Of a stretch of DNA of 64,000 bases, positions 9,560 to 21,639 are shown piece by piece. The translations under genes were made by a program, and so were the position numbers. Within the stretch, counting starts at the first letter, position 1. Each line of letters starts with the position of its first letter. Origin of the DNA: Bolinopsis microptera (Eukaryota > Ctenophora > Tentaculata > Lobata > Bolinopsidae); the NCBI RefSeq assembly GCF_026151205.1, contig NC_087076.1:13377675-13441674 (forward strand), in the 5' to 3' direction. A model generated the notes under the pieces. It was not told where the DNA came from and made no database searches. It saw only the letters and a list, made by a program, of their open reading frames with translations.

Positions 9560-12165
9560 TTCCTATAAATAATTTAGTGTATTAAAATCATAAAAATATC
9601 TAACGTACGTTGAACAGTGTATAAAATAAATTTTAAAATCAAGTAATATCAGACGAGTATTAAATCCACCAAAAGTATATTATAGACTGACAGTGACACA
9701 AAACAAATAAACACTGCAATCCAAAACTACCCCGTACTGTTGTCAAGCACAAATAGATAGCAATTCACGGATGAGTGTTTACTTGGAGTTGGGGAGCTCA
9801 GGCTATTATGTTCATAAACATAATAGAGATTTGGCGGAATGACAGGCTGAGCGCGGCCCAGTAAATGAGTGTAAGTAAAGCCCTCAGTCAAACACACTAT
9901 TGATATCATCAATATTACCGTATTTGTTACTAAAATCAAGCTTCTTGGAAATAGATATAAACCGACGCGAGATTTCAGCAATTTCTTTTTAAACCCTAAA
10001 CTCACAAATTTATTTACGATATTCCTCAGTCTATCAGCAAAACCATCAATATCTGAACATATTCTAAAATATCGAATAATTTCCCTGCAGTTTCTTTTCG
10101 TTTAAATCGTAAATTCGCGCGCAAAAATTTCACCGGCGCGCCTTCCATTAATGATGCAATAGACGCATACATTATAAGCAGCGAGTGTGTTAACGGACGG
10201 TCGCTTGCGCCGCGCGAAATATAAATAGAATAGCGATCAATTATGTGTCAACACTTACAACTTAATATTATATTGTGTTGTTAGATTATTTTGTATGATG
10301 AGCCAATTTATAATTAGAATTAATTAGTAATAATAGTTTATGTTAATGTTATTTGTTACCGTCAAATACGCGCGGCGTTCAATTCAGTGTTGTGTGCTGA
10401 TAAATATGGTAGTAATATGATATATATTTGATACAAGTATCATTCTTACATTACATTATAATTATATAAATATATGGTTCAATTGTTTTGCATCAAAAGG
10501 GAGGTAGCAAATATTCTTTCTGCGATCATATTTAAGTTATAATGTATAAATCAGTAAACTGAAAACACAGAGCCACGCGCCGATTTGTACGGCATTTCGT
10601 CATTATAACAACCTTTTAAATGCCATAAATTCTACCCAGTTCATTTTTCTTATAATTAGTATTGAACATAACTTTTGTGAAATAATGATTTGATATTAAC
10701 TGCATGTATCATTCGTTGAATTTTAGTCCAAGATGGGTTTTTTATTTTCAGAGGGGCGCGTGTTTTGCTAGATTTTACAATCTGCAATCGTTGAAGACTA
10801 CCCTCCGCATAACTTTGGCTTCGAAGTTACAAAATTGTGTTGGTAGCTGTGTAGTACCAACGAATTTAAAACCTGTTTTGTCAAACACAAATTTGATTAA
10901 ATTCATTTTAACTAAGTTGTTTCTTCTTCAATAATTATTTCAATTGACTTGGCGAGTCAAAACGATAGTTTGATTTCGGTTTCATGAAAATTGTCAAGTA
11001 TTGCTACAGGGCCTTTGGAATGACTTTAGATGGTCCGAATTTAAACTATTGCCACAAACTTCACTCTCTAAATCAGCTGTAGCTGAAATTGCAAATCGTG
11101 ATTTAATTTTTTTAGAGTCCGCTGAAATGAATGTAGTCATCTTTCGTTAGTTTGGGATGTAAAGTCTTTGCAGCTTCAGTGATTTAAATCCAGTTAAAAC
11201 GGATTTTAATTTATATTTCATCAGTAAAACAAAGTTATAATCTGTCGAAGGATTGTTACACATTCTTTAATTTTATTTCCTTTATCTTCAGACCATGTAC
11301 AGCAGGGTGTCAAGAAATTTTATGTGTATTTTATGATGAAATCAAAATTTTTCGACGGGTCATAAATTTACTTCTGAATATCGAAATTACAGAATTCAAA
11401 AATGTATGTGTGCAGCTGGTTACGATAAGTTGAGAACCGTTGGGTGTTGATTTACAGGATCAACTCAGTTTTGGGATTTAAATACATTCATGTCCTTGTT
11501 AAACACATTTAATTAAGATTAACGTGGCATGAAAACTTAAGTTATTTTAATTCACTGCAAAATCAATAGATCTTCAATAAGAATGAAAAAAAGATCGGCA
11601 CTCAACACGGTGAAAGGCAACCTCAACATACATCAGCAGATAGCCCTTACTCTTCAGATTATTTTACAAATATGAGGTATTTACTAATCAGTTATAACTT
11701 ATAATTATATTTCGTTACTTCGATCTATGAAAAGCTCTGTTACAACTTACAGTTACATACAAATTTGCATTTAAACCTTATTTAAAGTTCGCACATGTTT
11801 CCATGGTTTTAGTCTTGAACATTTTATTGTCAACAAAGGACACTTCAAGGGTTTTGATAAAAGTTATCGAGAAATGTTGTCATAAAATTGGTTAAAAGGG
11901 ATATATGACTTGCTAGGCTGTTGAACAAGGCAGTGAAAACAGTGGGAAAAAATTAACCACAATATGAACTTCTGAGAATTGTTTACAATTAGAATTAGAA
12001 TTAGAATTAAATTTGGGAAATTTACATAGAAATTCAAGAAGGATAAAAATAATTTAAAGAAGCTTCAAGATGCTGTGCAGTACATTCAAGTCAGTCAAAA
12101 ACTGTTAGAAGAATACCCTTCTAAGGACATAGAATCAAAACATATAGTAGGTAATAAATTATAAG
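9560..12165. other. Non-coding AT-rich region
   Basis: No convincing gene. A few short frames exist (for example 10704-10934) but show no codon structure or recognisable family. A GC-rich pocket at 10110-10215 has clustered GCGCG motifs. TTAGAA is repeated at 11988-12007. Confidence 0.4.
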
Positions 12166-12169
12166 TTAA

Positions 12170-12690
12170 GATCGTTTATGAATAGACTTAATATACTGCC
12201 CTGTGGCACACCTGTGTTTACAGGAAGCAGTTTACTTACATTACCACGTATTTTGGTGCACTGTTTTCTGCCTCCAAGGTAGCTTTAAAACCACTTAATG
12301 ACAAAGCCATCCACGCCATAATACTTAAGTTTTTCTCAATAGAATATTATGGCTTAGTGTGTCAAAAGCCTTTTTATGTCCAAGAATGCAATTGCAGGTT
12401 TCTTCGACGATTCCTTAGACATAAATATTTTGTCAAATAGATTAAGCATAAGGAAAGTGGTTGAATGGTCTTTCCTAAATCCATACTGATGGTTGGTTAG
12501 TAGTTTATTTGTTTCAACATAATGGGTAAGTTTTTGGTTAACAAAGTATTCTATACATCAGAGTATGTTATATCTAAGTTGAGTAAGTTGTAATTGACAC
12601 TTTGGTTAATCAATATACCACATCCCCCTCTTCCCTTATCATGAGGTCTATCACACCTTAAAAAATCGAAGTTCAGAGGAAGTTTAGTGT
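12170..12690 (-). mobile_element. LINE fossil, endonuclease piece joined to RT piece
   Basis: On the minus strand about 12690-12550 reads NFDFLRCDRPHDKGRGGCGI, matching the middle of an APE endonuclease. About 12500-12190 reads YGFRKDHSTT, then AIAFLDIK/KAFDTLSHNILL after a one-base slip, then KYYGVDGFVIKWF and NTGVPQGSIL, the RT fingers and palm. The two parts are adjacent, so several hundred codons between them are missing. It differs from the LWADD family and the esterase-type LINEs, so it is a third lineage. Confidence 0.8.
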
Positions 12691-13524
12691 ACTAGTGTCT
12701 ATATCAGATTTAACAGCATAAAACAGTTACTCACTTCTGTTTGTGATAAATATAGCTTGAGAGATATAAAAACGTTAATTAATTAGAAATTTGTGCTGAT
12801 CTAACATTTTAAACCAGATGAAACAGTAATCCTGTTATTATTCATGTTGATACCCTAAATACCCTTGGATTATAAAATTTTAGTGAAGTTTAACGCAAGT
12901 TAGTTTAATAACCCAATAAGATACTCGATTTTATTATGCGCCATTATTTCGAATCTAATGAGTTATTAATCCTAGTCCTTTCTAAATTACATGTTTCTTA
13001 GGTTATAAATGGTAGTAAAGTGTATGGCGACACATTCTGGCGGTATTGGAATACTCCAACAGTTCTGATTGCTATATCCCTCTTGGGTGAGTTATTACAC
13101 ATGTAGGAAACAAGGATACTAAGGTGATAATAACCGTATTGAATACACAATAGCAATCTGGTTTAATCGTGTATTATTATTTAGTTTCATGATTTTTTCC
13201 TTTCATTGAAAGTTCTGACTAAATATTTGATAATTACTCGGACTCTAAAACGTGGAGTAAAACTTCTGATCCATTAGTCGCTCAAGTGATGTGCCCCAGA
13301 ACCTCACGCCTGAGTGACAGTGGGCCTTATATAAAAGTCATAACAAAAATTCATAACAAATTAGTTCATATGACGACAAACTTTTATTTTATAGTAAATA
13401 CCGTGCAATCCTAAACCTACTACAAGTACTAAACATAAATATACACAGTAAATGTACTATATAGTAAATATACTACACATGATTCATAAGCATGGAATGT
13501 TACAACGGTGTACAGGTGCATGAT
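12691..13524. other. Non-coding, no recognisable feature
   Basis: AT-rich DNA without a supported frame. Confidence 0.4.
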
Positions 13525-13615
13525 GGGGGGGGGGGGGGGTCAACCTCATTTTACCTCATTCGGGCAGCCAAAAAAGACAAAATTGGGATGAGGTGAAATG
13601 AGGTAAAATGATGTA
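13525..13615. repeat. Run of 15 G followed by an imperfect hairpin
   Basis: G15 at 13525-13539, then CCTCATTTTACCTCATT and, about 30 bases later, AATGAGGTAAAATGATG, which pairs with it almost completely. It sits 120 bases outside the large palindromic array and may mark its edge. Confidence 0.7.
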
Positions 13616-13739
13616 AATTAATCTAGTTTTCTGAGCCTATTTTAGAGACAAAAAAGTTTTATTCGATGAAAAATTATTATTTATGAAAAGAAAATTGAAC
13701 ATTTCAATTTCCATGATCCATTAGGATATTGTTAATAGC

Positions 13740-15175
13740 ACTTGCTAAGTTTTGTAAAGGAATCATTACAATTATCACACTTATTTCAAGATTACAAGAT
13801 ATCTCCGCTTCTGATTGGAGCTATAGGTTGTACTTGTTGAGTTATTAGGTCAAATCCCATTTTTACGCTCTCGTGAGTACGATTGATGCATTTATTTCAA
13901 GATTTATCAGCTTCTGATTAGAGCTAAGCGTTCATCTTGGGCATTGAAATGGTCAGAATCATCATATTGAGTTGGGTAGAGCATGGTTTCAAAGTCTTCA
14001 GACTTCAGGTTGTTGAGTTATTTGGTCAGATCCCATTTTTACGCTCTCGCGAGTAGCGATTGATGCACTTATTTCAAGATATCTCCGCTTCTGATTGGAG
14101 CTAAGCGCTCATCTTGGGCATTAAAATGGTCAGAATCATCATATTGATTTGGGTAGAGCATGGTTTCAAAGTCTTCAAACTTCAGGTTGTTGAGTTATTA
14201 GGTCAGATCCCTTTTTACACTCCCCCGAATAGCGATTGATGCACTTATTTCAAGATATCTCAGCTTCTGAGTGGAGTTGTGGAGATAAGCGTTCATCATG
14301 GGCATTAAAATATCAAATTAAGTAGAATCGAGCATGGTTTTAAAATCTTTAGACTTCAGGTTATTAAATTATTAGGTTAAACCCTATTTTTATGCTCTCG
14401 CAAGAATGGTTACTGCAATGTTGAAAATATTTATTGGATGAACTGTAATTAATCGCCAGGAAAAAGTTGTTTGCCAAGAAATATCAGTAAAATATCAGTA
14501 AAATTTCACTAAAACCTCTAGCACTAGGAACATGCTTTACCCCACTTAATATGACCATACTGACCATTTCAATGCCCATGATAAGCACTTAGCTTCAATC
14601 AGAAGCTGCAATATCTTGTAATAAGTGTGTCAATCGCTACTCGCAAGAGTGTAAAAATATGTTTTAACCTAATAATTCAAAAACCTGAAGTCTGAAGACT
14701 TTGAAACCACGCCCTACCCCACTCAATGTGATAATTCTGACCATTTCAATGCCCAAGATGAACGCTTAGCTCCAATCAGAAGCTGATATATCAGTAGCAT
14801 CAATCGCTACTCGCGAGAGCGTAAAAATGGGATCTGAACTAATAACTCAACAACCTGAAGTCTGAAGACTTTGAAACCATGCGGCATGCTCCACCCCACT
14901 CAATATGATGATTCTGACCATTTCAATGCCTAAGATGAGCGTTACACTCCAATCAGAAGCTGAGATATCTTGAAATAAGTACATCAATTGCTACTCGCGA
15001 GAGCGTAAAAATGGGATCTGACCAAATAACTCAACAACCTGAAGTCTGAAGACTTTAAAACCATGCTCTACCCCACTCAATGTGATAATTCTGACCATAA
15101 TAATGCTCAAGATGAGCGCTTAGCTCCAATCAGAAGCGGAGATATCTTGAAATAAGTGTGATAATTGTTACTCTC
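13740..15175. repeat. Palindromic array: four ~176-bp units facing four inverted units
   Basis: The landmark GCTTCTGATTGGAGCTAAG (with variants) occurs at about 13808, 13911, 14088 and 14262. Its complement occurs at about 14589, 14766, 14944 and 15119, the last three intervals being 175-178 bases. Each unit also carries TCGCGAGTAGCGATTGATGC and TTTCAAAGTCTTCAGACTTC. The two halves meet near 14450, making a 1.4-kb palindrome. A fold-back (Foldback/MITE-type) element or inverted satellite would look like this. No transposase frame is present. Confidence 0.85.
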
Positions 15176-15189
15176 GAGACTGCTAGTAT

Positions 15190-15888
15190 ATAGTAAAATC
15201 GGATTTTTGGCGACTCAGACTTTTCCTGTTCTTTCTTGATTTTCTCCAACTCTTCAGCCAGTTTCACTACTTCAAGACTTGCAGCACCGTTGTTCTGATT
15301 AGTGCTGTTTTCTAGCGAAGTGTTGGTATCTGGTCGAGCCTGGTTGATTTCCTTAGTGTGACCTGGCGTTCCCATTCCAGACGGTGGTTCATCACACTCC
15401 CCAATGTTGTTGTTTTTGTTGACTGCTATGCAGTCTGAGCATAACCATACCAAACCACTGAGTTGGGTTGGGAGACTTTCGTAAAGCTCCATTTGGGCTG
15501 TGAAGTTTTCACAGTCGTGAGCTCCATGAAGACAACTCCAACATCTGTATTTGGGCTGGAAGCCCGGCATCACTGTGTACTCTTCTGAACACTCGGATCA
15601 AACAGCAGGGTACAGAGAAATGATCTCTGACACAATCCGTTTAGCTAGTTTCTCTCGTGAGCTGAAAAGTTTCTTCTTTAATCCTCTGCTAACTAGAGGC
15701 AACTTAAGGTAATTTCCAAGAGCGTCTAGCTCGCCTCTGTTGACCTTGGCCAGTTTAGAGATTTTGACAGAAGAATCCAGGGAAGGATCAAATACAGTGA
15801 GTACTCGTTTCGAAATAGGGTCGGCATCCTTCAGCAGTCTCCCGATGACACTCTTTATCTTGTCACTCAGATTCTCGATGGTTGACAT
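15190..15888 (-). pseudogene. Zinc-finger protein fossil, probably LINE ORF1
   Basis: A single minus-strand frame opens at 15888 (MSTIENLSDKIKSVIGRLLK), runs to YPAV, crosses one TGA at about 15600, and continues SECSEEYTVMPGFQPKYR. It then gives a Cys/His cluster (CWSCLHGAHDC ... WLCSDC) and a charged coiled-coil-like end (LAELEKIKKEQEKSE-type). PHD-like fingers plus coiled coil are usual in ORF1 of APE-type LINEs. The frame ends where the palindromic array begins. A host gene cannot be excluded, but the stop and truncation argue for a fossil. Confidence 0.55.
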
Positions 15889-18880
15889 CGTGATGTGAGG
15901 TTGTAGTGTAGAAAGAGGTATCAGAAGTTATCAGAAGCAATAGTAGTAGTAGTAGCGTCACACAACACAACAGTTACAGCACGGGTTACCTGGACTTGGG
16001 AGAAGATTTCACCTGGACAACCCGGCTGCTGAAATTGTTTCTTCAAGTGTTCCGCTGTTACCACTGTTACCACAAGTCTGAAATAGGAGTACAGCAGTAA
16101 ATAGTTCAACTTTTGACTTTGAACTATAAAATAGAGAGCTGTATTGCCATATTAGGCACTTGGATGGATCAAGCACAAAGGGAGCTTCTCAACGGGAAAC
16201 TAACTTGATCCTAAAGCTTGTGTTCAGCAGGGCACACATATGATGTGGTCCCTGTGTTCACCGATAGCCTAATGTCAGGTGTACGTCTATCGGACTACCA
16301 TAGTACACCTCAAATTATTTGTTATTTGTTATACAGTATTCAGATGAACTATTATTTTGTACAGTGCAGTGTTTGACTGAATTTATTGTGTTTTGGTTCA
16401 CACACATGCCACACATAAAGTACACACACACACCTATTGCTTATTTGTTAGTAGGTATTAACTGCACATGACTACAGCCTTTATATATAATTGAGGGATG
16501 AAGTCCTTAGTTTATCCTGACCACAATTGCTTAGTTGTTGCAGCTCTTAGTACCCTAGCCACTTAGTACCCTAGCCACTTGATACCCTAGTACGAGCTTT
16601 GTTTTTGCATAATGTACTAGCATTATAATTAATTAATTAAATATACATATTCTGGGGGTCGTATAGACCTATATTCTGGGGGCCCGTAAAATCGTGGTGG
16701 CCATAACTTTTTTCCAAATTGTCAGTTTGCAGATGTCTCGATGAAAAGATAGCTTAAAATAATACTTATACTCATACCAGTAGCCTTAATGGCATGTGTT
16801 GGACAGATTTTTGTCATGACAATTTTTCGCCATATTTACCCCTCTAGAAAATGACAACATCGTTAAAATCTTTCGCTGTCATGACCAAATATACCAAAAT
16901 ACCTCATAACATGTGGGTCCAAAATTTTTATTCAGAAACATTAGTTACATGTTTTACTCCAACCTAGCAGTAACAGATCCCATTAGTATCGCTTATCTTG
17001 GTTAGAACTGTATCCACTAACATGACCTATATTTTGGGGGCCACCTATATTCTGGGGGCCATATACCCGTAGTGAAACAGCTGGTCCTTCTAGTTCGACA
17101 GTACCAATATGTTACCCTGGGTTTGTTCTTGGTGATCAGTGGTTCCTTCTCAGTTATATTTGCTGTCAGCATGTTTAGTTTGCTTTGCAAAGTTTGTTTC
17201 TTGTCTCTATCATGGACAACTTGGGTGTTTTCTTAGTGCTTCTACTTGTGAAGAAACCAAAGGTTCAATTCTTCTCCAATCAGTCTCCCCCTTTTGAATT
17301 AGTGAGATTAACTATAGAACGACTTAAAAGGAATCTAGCTGTTTATAACGCGCAAAAATTGTGAACGCGCCTTTGTGATGTGTTATTAGGAAGAAATTCG
17401 GATTTGGCGGGATAATCACAGACTCTGCATACAAAGTATTTCCCGCCCTAAAGAATATGCTAGAAGTTCTGGGTGAGTTTTCTACATGTTTGTCAGTCAC
17501 GATTGTCTTTCTGCCGAACGGAAAAAAAATGTAAGCAATTTTTGCGCTAGCGCCTAGCGACCACGCGCGCGCAATATAACCGAGCCGCGCATAATAATAT
17601 GTAATTAATAATTTTAGCATATCCAAGCTTCCAAAATCGACCATAACTTGACTTCTGATGATAAATTTGTTAATTCATTAATACCATTCTAGAGGTAATC
17701 GTTTAAACTTCAATTCAGTTTCAAAGTTTAGTCCGAAAGAAGGTCAATTTTGTCTAAAATCGCCACTAAAGAGACAAATTCGGATTTGTGTACAGAAAAT
17801 AAACATTTTGGCAGAATTTTCAAAGTCTTCAGCATTCTCTCTGGTATTGAACTGTTCAATTTCTCAGGTTTATACAACCCCCGGAAGTACAGACAACAAA
17901 GCAGACATAATCTGGAATATCGATAACCTCTAAAGCTCTGAGAGGACCCTAAAATAAAAGCAACTCCTGGAGGCTGGCATTATCGAAGATTTTCACGAAT
18001 TCCACGAAACTCACGCCAGCTGCTTCACACATCGAAAATGATGAGAGGCTGGTGGATTGAAGTGTAGTCAAACAGTATTTTTCAACAGTAAGTTTGGCAG
18101 TTTGAGATGCACTTATAGATTTTCTTTCCCTACTGCACTCGCCACTCAAGTCTCAAATTTGATTTTACTCAACCGTATTATTATTTAGTTCCTTTTATTA
18201 AAATCTGTTTCAGATGTGGACAGTAATGCCCACTGGACAACTAAGAAGTGCTCCTTCGTTACCCTCCTTCTCCAAACACTACATGTCAATAGTCCCAACA
18301 AAAAGTTATAAAACAAGCAGTCTTGACCTTCCTTTCCCACCGTGACAGGCAGAATAAATAGAGCTATCAAGTATTAGTAACTGCTAAAGAGGGATTGTCG
18401 TTGAGAGAGGCACTTAAAGACCAATCCAGAGCTTTCTGCCTTCAGAATGTTCTTTTCGCAGCATACCAAGTTTTACACCAGATAGAAACAGAATCCTTAG
18501 CAAACTGGGCCCAGCCCAAAACGGACCAAATCAGACTGATAAAAACTGCTCATAATCATATCTGCAGCTATAGCAGCAATTTAAAATCTATGTAATAGCT
18601 GATATCGACGACTCCGAACTGAATACTAATCGATGCAGATGCAATACTGGTCACGTCTGTTACTTGTATTTAAAAATAATCAGAGACAGACAATGTTATT
18701 TCTATAAAATTCTAGTATAATGATGCTCTGCGTATTATACTTATAGTTATAGCTGCTTTGCCATTTCTAATTATGAATTTCATCCTAGAGTATAACTTTT
18801 AAGATAATTAACTAATCAATATTAACCAAACACTAGAAAGTTTTTGTTGAAAACTTGTTTCAGTTAAAACAAAATTAAAG
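15889..18880. other. Non-coding region with short repeats
   Basis: No supported gene. Small features: TTAGTACCCTAGCCAC repeated at about 16548-16590; the phrase CCTATATTCTGGGGGCC (or variant) at about 16668, 17030 and 17043, bracketing roughly 400 bp; a GC-rich pocket at 17540-17590. Frames at 17324-17644 and 17949-18149 show no family resemblance. Confidence 0.4.
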
Positions 18881-18881
18881 T

Positions 18882-18953
18882 CTAGACAGGGATTTGAACC
18901 CTCAGCTACCACAGCCAATCGCCTGCTTAGCGAACTAGGCTATCCTGCTGGAG
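18882..18953 (-). ncRNA. tRNA-like relic or SINE head (not a functional tRNA)
   Basis: On the minus strand a good internal B box (GGTTCAAATCC, 18900-18890) and an A-box-like TAGCCTAGTTCG (18942-18931) have tRNA-like spacing. The T arm pairs in 4 of 5 positions and the D arm in 3 of 4, but no anticodon stem or acceptor stem forms. Best explained as a tRNA-derived SINE head or decayed tRNA gene. Confidence 0.4.
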
Positions 18954-19574
18954 GTCGAAAATCAATATTAACTACCATATTGTAGACCTTGCGCATTCCC
19001 TGCGCAAAGTTATTCTTCGACGGTGCAAATTTTTAGCCATTTTGGGGCGATTGCGCGGCACGAAAGCTTTAAACCTTCATAACTCTACCCAGGAACAGTC
19101 CCCAGAACTGATTAAGCTTGCGATGTCCGAGTTAGAGCATGTACTTTAAGAGGATGTAAGATTTATCACAGCTACGTCCACACAGTGGCATCGCAAACGG
19201 GTATAGTCGCGAACGCCAAGAAACCGCAGGGTTGTGACAGAAAGACACCTAACAGTAACACAGTACTCCGTGGAACATTACTTCCTTTACCAGAAAACTG
19301 GACGATATGAAACGGAAAATCGTCACGCTTATCATAAACGCTAACTTTAAATTTACCATCAACAATACTCACATTAAGATCCAGAGGCGGCTCGTGGGAG
19401 CTGGCTGGCAGTTTTGTTGGGGGTCCAATCGATGGGGGCTTGGGAGCCGGCTCAAGCTAATCCGTCCAAACTACCGATTACATTACACACAGGGCCTTGT
19501 AAATGTAATGTGTAACACTTTACAGGCGACAACAAACAACTAAACAACAACAAAAACTTATAACATGGGTGAAA
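18954..19574. other. Non-coding flank of the Penelope-like element
   Basis: No supported gene. GGGAGCTGGCTGGCAG and GGGAGCCGGCTCAAG near 19395-19455 are a short degenerate duplication. Confidence 0.35.
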
Positions 19575-20888
19575 CTTGTCATACGTTGTATGACCCGCCG
19601 CGCACGAAGTGCGCGGCTCCCCCTGTAGCGTCGAAGACGCTACTATAGTGAAGCGACCGTGGGGGTCACCACGTAATACAAGGTGAAACAGGACACCACA
19701 CGTGTACGATCTCAGCCGCGTAGTATCATATAGCAGTCAAATTGCAAAGGGTCCTGGACCCCCAAATCGAGGCAAATCATAATAGAGTACCTGTAGTGGG
19801 ATGCGCACGATGTGCTTTGTAACGTTTACAATTAACTATGTGTTAAAACTGCGCGGCTGAGTAGTCCAGAGGTACTGGTAGGATTGGACTCCCTACAACA
19901 CAAAATTTCACGAAGATCATGCGTGCGCTTACATTAAAACGTATGATAGTAAATGAAGACCTTTATATTGCGATTTGTTATTTCCTAACACTTTACACTA
20001 TTACTAATTATTATTTCTACTTTAAGCACCAGCCGACAGATAATAATTTTAAGGCGTCCACGGACGCCTGGACGCCCCCAATAGCCGCCTGTGTTAAGAT
20101 CTAGTACATTAGCACTAGAATCTTCCTCATTCTCTTTATTCAAAGTTAGGCTAGTGGGATAGATATTCCCGACATGCTGACCAAAAACACCATCTGAATT
20201 AATAGACGTGATATCTAATCATCGATCAACCTGAAGGTTTTACCTAATATCCTAGCACTGAAATAGTCACGTTTGTATAACTTTTCAAGGTACTACCCAT
20301 TCTCATAGTACCACAAAGTAAGATTAGCAATATAAGGACCAGGATCTACTCCAATAGGAACACCAATTATTTGGCGGAAAACTTGGCTACCCATAGTAAA
20401 ATAACAATTATCGATCAGAAAATTAACTGCTTCGATAAAAGAGTTCTCGTCGAAAGAAAAAGTATTATCCCTTGGTTTATTGACCCAAGCAAAAGGTTTA
20501 CTATAAATTGAAATATATTTACACTTAGCATGCTTGAATATCAACTTAATAACACTAGAAATAAAGAGCTGTATTAATATCAGAATGGTCAAGATTAGTA
20601 TATAGAGTACTAAAATCGTAAGTCTGTATGTTCCTAGCAAAATCTGTATTAGCAAAACAGTTTATAATATTATTCTCTATAATCCAATTCCTATTAACCC
20701 CTGTAACTTTAAGAATCATATTAGAGTAACTGATAACTTTCTTATACACAGCTTTAACTTTAAGTCCTAAAGAGCTAAAGCAATCCGTGAGGCTAAAGGT
20801 GACCCCCACGGTCGTTCCACTTTATCGTCCTGACGATACAGGGGGAGCCGCGCACTCGTGCGCGGCGGGTCATACAACGTATGACAAA
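19575..20888 (-). mobile_element. Penelope-like element with ~97-bp inverted, hairpin-bearing termini
   Basis: Minus-strand frames 20809-20555 and 20655-20293 contain SYSNMILKVTGVNRNW, TYDFSTLYTNL, SFIEAVNFLIDNCYF and RQIIGVPIG followed by IANLTLWYYE. After a stop, about 20290-20090 gives YLEKLYKRDYFSAR and KTFRLIDD. TYDFSTLYTN, GVPxG...ANLxLxYYE and an (Y/L)IDD palm motif mark Penelope-type reverse transcriptases. No GIY-YIG domain is visible, so the copy is partial and inactive. The ends are inverted repeats (left from 19575, right to 20888), each with hairpins GTCATAC-GTT-GTATGAC, GCCGCGCAC-GAA-GTGCGCGGC and a third one, then CCCCC and GGGGG blocks that could pair around hairpin 3. No target-site duplication is evident. 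Confidence 0.82.
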
Positions 20889-21235
20889 TGTATGTAACTT
20901 GAAAATATTACTTCCGGGAAGAACTGTTGGTGGCTGGTAGTTGATACAAACCTTCAATCCAGTGGGACACCAGTCAGTTTAAGTTGTATTATTTAAATAT
21001 ATTTTGTGTAATTTCATTTCCAATCAATTCCTTGACAATTTTTAATTGTTTTCTATTAATACTACAGCAAGCAGACTACTAGTACTAATTTCAGTGTACA
21101 GGCTGATTAATGTAACTTCAGGAAGGCGCGACAGTGAAAACAGTTGATAAAGGGAAAGAGAAGCTACGCGCATTAATGCTAAAATGTGATGCTTTTGGCG
21201 GAGATATAAACAGAAACTGCGCCTTATAATTACGT
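20889..21235. other. Non-coding spacer before LINE B 3' end
   Basis: No frame or repeat recognised. Confidence 0.35.
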
Positions 21236-21275
21236 AAAACGTATTAAACGGAATTAAACGGAATTAAACGTAAAG
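21236..21275 (-). repeat. Short tandem repeat at the presumed LINE B 3' terminus
   Basis: GGAATTAAAC occurs three times with slight variation. On the LINE B strand this reads as (GTTTAATTCC)n about 370 bases after its stop codon. Many non-poly(A) LINEs end in such short repeats, so it may mark the 3' end. Confidence 0.5.
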
Positions 21276-21639
21276 TTGTCGGAGATGGCACTAACACCAT
21301 TGTCTCGACTATACATGAATGAATAACATACCTAGAGTAAGTAAAAGTCGAATTTCAAGAATCATGAAAATTTAAAACAAAATCACTTAAAATTTAACTC
21401 CCGTACAAACAACCGAAATAGAAATAATTGCTGAAATAATAATTTAACATAAGAGGAAGTAGTAAAAGGCAACTTCAATGATCACTAAACTGCGATATCA
21501 GTATTCGAGTCCACAAAAGACACATTCATACTCGAACAGTCCTCCCACTCGCAGTCACAACGTACTGGAAACAGTAATCACTAGTGTTCCATGCTCGTAC
21601 AACTGATCGTGAAATCTGCATAATGATGGTTGATCTGTA

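Noticed and set aside
10704-10934. 76-codon plus-strand frame
   Set aside because: Composition follows the AT-rich background; no similarity.
13740-15175. CRISPR-like array
   Set aside because: Units are ~176 bp, inverted about a centre, lack unique spacers, and the genome is animal.
17324-17644. 106-codon minus-strand frame
   Set aside because: No recognisable motif, crosses a GC-rich pocket, no splice or promoter support.
18882-18953. Functional tRNA gene
   Set aside because: A and B boxes are present but acceptor and anticodon stems do not pair, so kept only as a tRNA-like relic.
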